64,000 nucleotides of DNA, taken from Drechslerella dactyloides (Eukaryota > Ascomycota > Orbiliomycetes > Orbiliales > Orbiliaceae). Positions 56,045 through 64,000 of this stretch are shown in pieces (within the stretch, counting starts at the first letter, position 1; every line of letters starts with the position of its first letter). The position numbers and the translations under genes were made by a program. Location of the stretch: positions 744,001-808,000 of the forward strand of contig JAGTWJ010000003.1 of NCBI GenBank assembly GCA_020064725.1. Reading direction: 5' to 3'. The notes under the pieces are model-generated. The model made no database searches, was not told the origin of the DNA, and saw only the letters and a list, made by a program, of their open reading frames with translations.

Positions 56045-58684
56045 CTAGGATTTTATGCTAGAGCTAGCCACCTCTGCCGATGCTTGACCACTCGTTGGCA
56101 TAGCTTGCTCCCACTCGAGGGCCACCGTCTGATCTACTCCGAGTCCGAAGGCACGCTCCAGCAATAGACGGCTCACAGTTGGCACAGAGTATGCCACCCA
56201 AGCGTCCATGTTCAGATGCCGATCATGAGGAATGTCCGAAACGCACGAAGATTCTGCATCTACGATTGAATAAAGTATTAGCAAGGTACAGGTACGGTGT
56301 TAGTTCCCAGTGAGTCATAGAACCGGTAACATTATGCGATATAGCTGGAAGGAAAAAGGTGTTTGGATATGTTTGAGAGTAGTTCGCAAGGACAGATGTA
56401 GAGGATAATGCGAATATTTCAAACCAGCTCAAGAGAACCCCAAGACACCAGTATTGGTCTTGGCTCATTAGCGATTAGCAGTCTGTAGGCCGAAACCCAA
56501 GGCATCACCCACATACCGAGCGGCCACTGAGGTTGCTTTGGTTGCCTAGCTCTCATATTGTCGTTTGTGCGAGCGGAGACGACTGACAGCGGCGATACGG
56601 AATCGTCAGTATCAAACGGCGTAGGAGGGACAAGCGACGCTATCTGAAGTCGTCGCGTAGCCTCAACTTCACTTCCTGCGTCAGTTACCGATCGCGAAAT
56701 CTGTGATCCTGCTTCCCAATCCTCTGCAGCTGTTTTGAAGGACGCCGTGCTAGCAAGTGTAGCTCGCTCTTGCTCTTGAGCTCTATCATTGTACCGCGAT
56801 GAATCCGGGATGGAATTGCCAGATCGATCCGGGTAAATAATACTTCCAGTTTTGAAAAGTTCATTAAATGACGCTCTGAGCGACGGTTCGAGACGAGGAT
56901 CTGGAGATGTCGCTTGGTACGATAGTCTAGACAGGTTCCGTTCCAAGTTAGTTGTTTCAGACCGCGCCCTCGAAAACATGTTCTCCAGCCCCACGAAGTC
57001 AGTTAACCTTTCCGCCGCCGCCAGTTCAGCATCTAGTCGTCGTCGTCTACACGCCACCAGGATTCGCAACAGGGAGTCGCGGGCGCTCGTGTAGGTCATG
57101 TCGAGCATTCGGTCGAACTTCACGATATTCGAATGGTCCTTTCCGTCGGCTTCTATTACCCTTTCTCCATTGAAGGGCAAACCGAGCGAGCTGCTCTTTT
57201 CATCAATAATCATCATTTTATCGCCATTGCGCCGCAGAATTCCATCCACCTAGAATAGATGAAATGAAAAGGAAGTGGCTGGTTAGCCTGTACATCCAAA
57301 AGGGATGAGACCTCAGATGCGCTCATCTTTGAGGCAAATGATTGGGATATGGTGATGTATAGGCACTATATCATCGAAATACTGCGTACCGATCTTGTCA
57401 GTTGTCGGGTAGGCTCAGTTTCCCGAAAGGTTTGGACCTGAATTCCTGCCTCATCCACCAATTTGATGAATTTGTCGGTGATGCGACGTAGAATTCCGCG
57501 TTCAGACTTCGTGCAATCCAACTTGTCAAGAAGGTCGCTGGAGCTCCCCGGCGGGATGCATGCTTTTATGTCCTCGATATACATGCCGTCATAGGGTACC
57601 GCGAAGAACAGAAAGCCGACTGTCTGTTCAAAGATATTGCCGTACTCTTCTGGATGTCTTGAAGCGTGTATTAGAGCCTAAAAGTTTAGGTGATGCATGA
57701 TAAGCAATCCGAAGTTATAAGAATAAGCAAGGCGACTCACATCCATAATCAGAATGCCACCATAGCTGTGCCCGATAAATATCAATGGCGCGTTCTATGA
57801 AGACCAGATCATGGTCAGTACTACAGTTTGCGCGTTCTGCAAGGTCCTTCGATATCGGGCAAAATAAATAGGAACGAAGGAAGAGGAGAAAACAAGCAAG
57901 TAATGGATAGAATGCTTGCTGTGAGGCGACACCAACCATATGAGACCGAGAACCCATCATCTTGTTTAGTTCCGTCAGAAATCTGTTACGATAGCTTTTC
58001 TGATTATAAAACCTCCCTGCCCATGTGCACATGTTCTCGAAGTAGAGCTTCGACTTCCAGCCGTAAGTCATCGTCCGGCATGCCTTCAATTCGTTATGCT
58101 CGGCAGGGAGATAGTGCCGAAGCCACATGTGGTGGTTTTCCTTCCCTTTCCAGGATGCGTAAGCATGTCCTTCGAGCCCAGTTACCGCGACGATACTAAC
58201 ATCGCGATGTGAGTTAGCTTTGTCCGTATATATATGAGGCCCTACCAGCGTAAGTCTGCTGGGAGAGTGATGAAGCCTGAGTCTTGAGTTAACACACGGC
58301 CCACGCTTACTCTGCTAAGATGTAGTTCGACGGTTGGTATATTGGCGTAAGGCCCTGGAAATCGAGGTCGAAGTCATAGTGATCCAATGCACCTCCTCCG
58401 AAATATATCGAAACGAAGGATCGTGGGCCATCTTTGCCAGGTTCCGTGACCCACAGTGGTAAGAACTTCTCGGGAACTCCACCATTTACAGTCACGAGAC
58501 CGACGGTCTTCTTATTGTCCACGCAGTCAGTCGCCACTGTTATTTCGACGATCGAGATTGCCGACTTCTCCTCTGGAATCAGGACATGGTGCTCCAGAAA
58601 GAGTTGTATGTAATCCCGGTTCCCCAAGCCGGCGGGGATGTTGGTCATCCTATAGGTCCACGGACGGGTTTCATACTTGCTCAT
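56045..58684 (-). CDS. SesB-type alpha/beta-hydrolase, paralog A
   Basis: Modelled as six exons: 58684-58311, 58195-57937, 57794-57741, 57677-57390, 57249-56517 and 56259-56045; 640 residues. After a 120-residue N-terminal region come DIVAVTGLEGHAYASWKG, MTYGWKSK and FIGHSYGGILIMDALIHA with the nucleophile Ser (about 221). FFAVPYDGM and the likely catalytic His in EADGKDHSNIVKFDR (about 364) follow. This is the DUF676/SesB-like lipase-type domain that also heads many fungal NLR proteins. Here no NB-ARC or repeats follow, only a Ser/Arg-rich tail. Exons 1-4 match paralog B exon for exon. The last exon, across a 257-bp intron, is the least certain part. Acyl-ester or lipid hydrolase; substrate unknown. 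Confidence 0.8.
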
Positions 58685-60068
58685 TCTGGGAAGGATATGG
58701 ATTTATATCGTAAATAAAAGTGGACTGCTGCTGTGCAGCTATGCGGATGCTGATCCGTGATTCCGCTAGAGATAGAGAATGTCAATATGCACAAACGCAG
58801 GAGCTGTGTGCAGCCTCCCTTTGGTCAAAAAGTGTAAAACTCAGGAGACAACTGTTCAGCAAACATTATTGTTTATACTCTTTGCCAGTCAGCCTCGCAC
58901 TACGCCCAACTAGCACTCGAGCTGCGATTTAGTCTCTTGACGACTCAGCTGATTGGGTGGGAAGGCCCCCTCGCGTGCATGTTCCCAAGTTTGTGGTTCT
59001 GAAAAGCGGTAATGTTACCCCCCCTGCAGACCACGCGCCGCGAAACGCGTCCTGATTGCTATTCTGATTGCTGCTCGAACTTGAAAACCGTAACAATAGT
59101 AATAGTCAATATTTTATTCGCGTTCTTGTGCAGCGAACAGTATACCCAGATCCAACGTCGGCGTCCGTCAGCAATATCGATCCCACCGCAGAAATGAGGG
59201 CTCACCATGATCTACCTTCACAATGATCTTGATCAATTCTGTCCCCAATCATATACAGTATATACGGGCATAAACTACACATACGTACCGAGGAATGCGA
59301 ATCGAAAAGCTTTAAATCAGTGTCAGGACGGGATCTGGTGCCCAACGACTAGCAAATGCAGCTAGCTGCGCAGCTCGAGTCAGCGTCCATCCGACTACAT
59401 ATACGGGTAGCTTCGGTTGTATCAGATAGGATATGCTACAGTGCGCTTCATAACACAGCAACAAAACTTGATGCAAAATTGCAGGTACCCGGCCCTTGCA
59501 AAGCGCAAATCGCTAAAGTCACTCGTCGGCCTATAGAGGGATTGGCTGCAATTAATATGATGATATCTGAATCTAGCGGAATTCTCGAAAGTTACAATGG
59601 TACAAAATACAACAAGCCAACTCGTACTCCCTGATACCGGACCTTTTAGATCGTCAAGACCAAATAGGATACTGCCTCTGTATTTAAACACAATTTACCG
59701 CCAATTTGCGACAATGGACCTGCCCTAGCTTCACCGGCCCCTCGAGGCCTCAGCAGCCAGCACTTCCTCAGCAGCCCGGCACCAACAAACTACAGTATTC
59801 GTTCCACTCCTGGGCGATGCCTGCCACTTGATTCGGACCTGCGCCTAAAAGGTTGTACGCAAGACCACTAGTGTCGAAGATATCGCCGTCGCGTTGGGGC
59901 AATTGGCGGTAGGAATTCTTGTGTCACAGAGCTTCGCGTGTAACCTGGCATCGCGTTACGCCGCTGCAACGCAACTCCTTTAAGTTTGTGTGGCGAGCTG
60001 CCAGGACTGGTCGCTAATGTTGCGCGTCGTCGCGTCATGTCATTGCATTGATATCTCGTAAACCAGAT
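58685..60068. other. Intergenic between hydrolase paralogs
   Basis: About 1.4 kb holding the presumed promoter of paralog A and the 3' end of paralog B. No gene supported. Confidence 0.5.
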
Positions 60069-62046
60069 CTACTCTTGTGGTTTGGCTGGTGGAGGTTGCA
60101 CAGGGAACGATTCGGGTTCAAGATCTGGCTGACCATGAACCGTAAACCCTTCCGTCTTGTTTTGGGGCGTCTTTTTGGCTTCCGATTTCGTCCATACAGT
60201 GAAGGACACAGTCAAGGAGATAATATCTCCTAGCATGAATATATATTCAAATATAAGTTTTAGAGAAAATATCTTTCCCAGAGGGATGTGGAGATGCCAT
60301 GCATGGCGGAATTTCTCCAGCTCTTTTCCTTGGATCGATTGATCATGTTCGTTGGAAGTATTGGCCTTCTCTGCGCGTGCATCCAGGATCCGTTGAAGAG
60401 AGGCCCGAGCGCTTTGTAACGTTGAATCGTCGGCTCTATCGTATTTGACGATATCTGAATGATCTTTCCCATCGGCTTCGATAACTCGCTCGAATTCGAC
60501 GGGAAGGCCAAGCGAGCTGCTTTGGACGTTGATCACCATTATGCTATGACCGCCGCGTCTTAGCTTGCCGTTCACCTAACAAATTACAGGCAAGTCAACT
60601 TCCCCCAACAGGCCAGAGTAACGTTAGTTGAGTGAGCATTCGGTATATGGTACCGGCATACCTTCGTAAGCATTTTCGTGGGTTCTGTCTCCCGGAATGT
60701 TTGCACTTGGATTTTGGTCTTGCGAACCAAGTCTGAAAAGCTTTCCCTGATCCGTTGGAGGTCTGGCCGCGTCTTTACTTGGTCTACGGTGTCAAGGAGA
60801 TCACTGAATGTTCCGTCTGGGACGCAAGCTCTTAAGTCATCAACGTACATGCCATCATATGGCACTGCAAAGAAGACAAAGCCGGCAATCAACTTGGATA
60901 TCGGACCGTATCGATCTGGAAATTTCGATGCTTGCACCACAGCCTAGGGGCGAGATAATGAGATGATTAGTCTGGCCTGTCGCCGTATAGTTGCGATTGT
61001 CTTTTGTGAATCGTTGATTTGACATAGAAGGAGATAACTCACGTCCATTATCAGGATACCACCATAGCTGTGCCCTACGAATATGAGCGGCTTTAACTAT
61101 AGAGAAGGTGTTATTAACGTTAGCATATCGCACACTCGGGCTCAAGTGGAAACGCCCAAATGCGTGCTGAATATTAGTTGGGCATGCATCCAATGATCAA
61201 GGTGGATATCATGATGTACCTTATCCCGTCCACACTTCAACAGCTTATCTAGCTCTTCCAGGAAGCGCTCACGATAGCTTGCATGATTGTAATATCGATC
61301 GCGCCAAAGATTCTGCGCATATATATTCGATTTCCAGCCGTATGTTATCGTCCGAAGTCTTTCCATAGTGCTGCCCTCGATCTTGGGGAAATGTCGGAGC
61401 CACATGAGCTTTTCCTGCTTCCCTTGCCAAGATCCATACGGATGGCCCTCGAGACCCGAAACTGCGATTATGCTAAGAAAGGTTAGCTTTCGCTGATGGC
61501 CTAGTGATAGAATTGATTGACACTTGTGGTTGCTTTATTCTTAAGGCAACCGAAGAGGCTGGCATTTGCATACTCTGCAGTCCTATTGTCCATGTCATCG
61601 GGCTGATATACTGGGGTGAGTCCGAGAAATTCACAATCGAAATATATATCTCGAGTATAGTGGTGGCGGTGGTGGCGGTCCCCTGGAGAAGACGATGCTG
61701 GTACTGTGACAGAGGTTTTGAACTTCTCCGGCTCGACGAGGTTCTTTCTTAGCGGCAGGAGAATCTCAGGGACCAGGCCCCGCAGGGTCAGCAAGGCGAC
61801 CTGCGGAAAGGCGAGAGTGCAATCCCTTGCCATGCTAATTTGTACAATTTCAGTGAATGTGACTTCGTCCTGGTGGAAAACGCGGTCGCTCAGGAAATCT
61901 CGGACAGCGTGTTCCTCCCAGTCTGGAGGAATATTTTTTATCGGATAGGTCCAAGGCTCCGTGTCAGAGTAGCGAAAGTCCAATCCGTAAGTTCCTGAGT
62001 CGATAGCAGTGGTGGTTACTGCAGAACGCCGAATTGGTGTAAACAT
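60069..62046 (-). CDS. SesB-type alpha/beta-hydrolase, paralog B with C-terminal membrane segment
   Basis: Five exons: 62046-61574, 61472-61220, 61096-61043, 60943-60662 and 60575-60069; 522 residues. Introns interrupt the protein at the same sites and phases as in paralog A: before DIIAVSGLEGHPYGSW, before LKPLIFVGHSYGG (Ser about 252), after LIMD, and before VNGKLRRGG. The catalytic His is in EADGKDHSDIVKYDR (about 393). The C-terminus is unlike A: it has a hydrophobic stretch (IFSLKLIFEYIFMLGDIISL, then TVSFTVW) and a Pro-rich end, suggesting membrane attachment. The N-terminal region has an added His/Arg-rich loop. Tandem duplicate of paralog A, function as for A. Confidence 0.84.
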
Positions 62047-64000
62047 GAGCGTTGAAGCTAGGCCACATTAATATGAATATATAGATTAGAGGTTGCTGAA
62101 TGCATAGATATAAATACGCATTGCTGTGCTCTCCTGTTGATCGATACGGATATCAAGCTATAGCCAAATAGCTTTTGGGGTTGTTGGCTCGAGAATTCTA
62201 GAAGTGATAGCTGTTTGGAACATGCGTGAGGGACGAGATATTCGCGTATCTGCAGAGTACATGATCGCTCTTTATAAGCCATTTTACTTATCTTGATATC
62301 TGTCGCTTCTTCAAAAAATATATATGCGTGGAAGGGTCTCGTTGAATTTCTTCAAGCAGAGCGATATTAATCATATTGCTAGGCCAGCGACTTCTGATGT
62401 CCAACTTGAAACACACAGAATTGGCAAAGCAACCTGACAACTCGAGACCCGCGAGACCTGAATATTGGCGTGAACTATACTACTTCTGGTTAGAGCAGGC
62501 CCGCGGATCCGGGACAGATTGCCAGTCTCACAGGTCATTGGTCTGCATTTCAAAAGCTCTGCATGCCCGCGATCGAGTATAAAAACTTGAGAGGTGAATC
62601 TAGAGCTTGATAGCACCCCCGTAGCGAAACAGAACTAACCATCTAAGATTGTCTTGGACAAATATGGCTAGTCTGCGATGATTTAAAATACCGCGGGGAT
62701 CTCGATGTCAATATCTATACGCATGCATGGGCTCCAGCCTGAGGCTTTGGACTTGTCACTGATGCCCAGTTTCTGCGTCTGTTGATTGGTTGCAAGCGCG
62801 CGAACCGATTCCCCGTGTCACCTTCCTCGCATGTGGAAGTATTACCACCCCAGGCGCGGCCAAATCCACTCTTGTGTCAAAAACACTGGTTTCCGGACCC
62901 CAGCCAATGGTTTCCCACACATTAGCAAGAGTGCTTAGACGAAAACTGGCGAAGTTGACTGCAGGTTGGATCTATAAGCATAGGAGCCGCGAGAAGCGTA
63001 AATTGGGCTTTAGTTGTATGGAGCCGATAACATTTCTAATTGACGCGTCCGAGATAAATTATACAGCTTAGATCTCGAGAAAAGTAATCACTTAAGTGGG
63101 CAAGTAATATATCAGCATTTTCCCACTATATATATTGTGCTATCGATTCTGTATATATATCTGAGCCTTGGGGGCCTTTTATTCTATTGACGTCGCGACT
63201 GAGATCACTAAGGTTACCCTGGCGCACAGGTACGCTGCATCCGGGTACAATTCCAGAGTTTCACAGTCAACACCCAAAGCAATAAGGAGGTGACTACAAA
63301 TTTGTATGGTGTTGTCGATGCTTTTCAAAGGGATTGAGGGCCTGGGAACTTCGAGACGCCCGTCTATAGACCCGATAAAAGGAATCACAGGGGTTGTAAC
63401 ACGATATACTTTTTTCTTAATGCTCCTGCAAAAGGCACAGCGAAAATTAACGAGCTAGGTACCGCCGTGTATATGACCTCATTAAGATTATCTTCGGCTG
63501 TCGACTGTACCTTTGAAAAATACGAGTGTGGGAGTACTTCCCGCATATACGCCCGTATCAATCAGTCCAAGAACTAAACCAACAGCAAATATTCAGGCCC
63601 AGCTTACATAGCTCCAATGCACGATGTAGGAATAAGCGAAATTGCCCTCTTAGCTTGAGTTCGCGACGATTAATCGATTATTACATATGGAATTAGAGGA
63701 GACGGACAGCGGCCCAGTCTGCCTACCGTGGACCAATTCCTGGCTGCAGGTCTGGCGGAAGGTTGTGTCCGGACGCTGATACGCATGTGGATCATTCTAC
63801 AAGCACGTTGACGACACATACTTGAGTGCATTGCATGAAGTGGCAAAGTTAAATCAGCCATGTGGGTCTCGTGATCCAAGCGTGCTTTGTCGAATAGAAA
63901 AGCCGCGATATTTATTTCCTTCGTAGACGGGTACATTACTCGTCGGAGAAAGCATCCGGATGTGGATGCCGAACGCCCGTTGCGTTATGCTTGCTATATC
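62047..64000. other. AT-rich right edge, no supported gene
   Basis: About 2 kb. Paralog B promoter, then AT-rich sequence with TATATA runs near 63125-63160. Two short minus-strand frames (63388-63179 and 63936-63670) could be exons of something running off the edge, but nothing confirms this. Confidence 0.45.

Noticed and set aside
1..64000. CRISPR arrays, bacterial operons or organelle DNA
   Set aside because: Spliceosomal introns and eukaryotic nuclear genes throughout; no spacer-repeat pattern seen.

Overview
This is a piece of nuclear DNA from a filamentous ascomycete (Pezizomycotina). Genes carry short GT-AG introns, mostly 55-95 bp, with CTAAC-type branch points. The housekeeping proteins are typically fungal: Rpb11, Pam17, eIF3j/Hcr1, the condensin subunit Brn1, Pex10, Mpc1, Ura6 and a Csi2-like protein. 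A DNA-transposon relic carries C-to-T / G-to-A damage of the RIP type. I cannot place the class from the sequence alone.

Layout. 0-1.1 kb: the 5' part of a DUF7053 gene that runs off the left edge. 1.5-3.2 kb: a complete but dead Tc1/mariner-type element with 32-bp inverted repeats. 3.2-11 kb: a gene-poor, AT-rich stretch with two paralogous small secreted proteins. 11-38 kb: a conserved gene-dense block with rpb11, pam17, hcr1, brn1, a Na+/Ca2+ exchanger-family gene, an F-box gene, pex10, mpc1, ura6, a stand-alone SRA-YDG protein and a class I glutamine amidotransferase. 38.6-47.4 kb: an accessory island with a membrane-anchored haem-oxygenase-like (HDO) iron enzyme, an isopenicillin-N-synthase-like 2OG/Fe(II) oxygenase and a strongly diverged tyrosyl-tRNA synthetase paralog. 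48-53 kb: two signal-peptide proteins, one built from internal repeats and one Csi2-like. 54.7-64 kb: another AT-rich, gene-poor stretch holding two tandem paralogous alpha/beta-hydrolases of the SesB type.

The most unusual part is 37.5-47.4 kb. The TyrRS paralog keeps its ATP-site signatures (PHIG and KMSSS) but has lost the residues that read the tyrosine side chain. It sits near two non-haem-iron oxygenases, and an 11-bp motif (CCCCGAGACTA) recurs upstream of these genes. I infer a small, possibly undescribed amino-acid-modifying gene cluster. The product is unknown and the cluster limits are a guess. A repeat-bearing secreted precursor lies next to it and could be unrelated.

Gene models were built by hand from reading frames, splice sites and protein-family resemblance. 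No similarity search was run. Stretches without genes are listed so that the whole window is accounted for.
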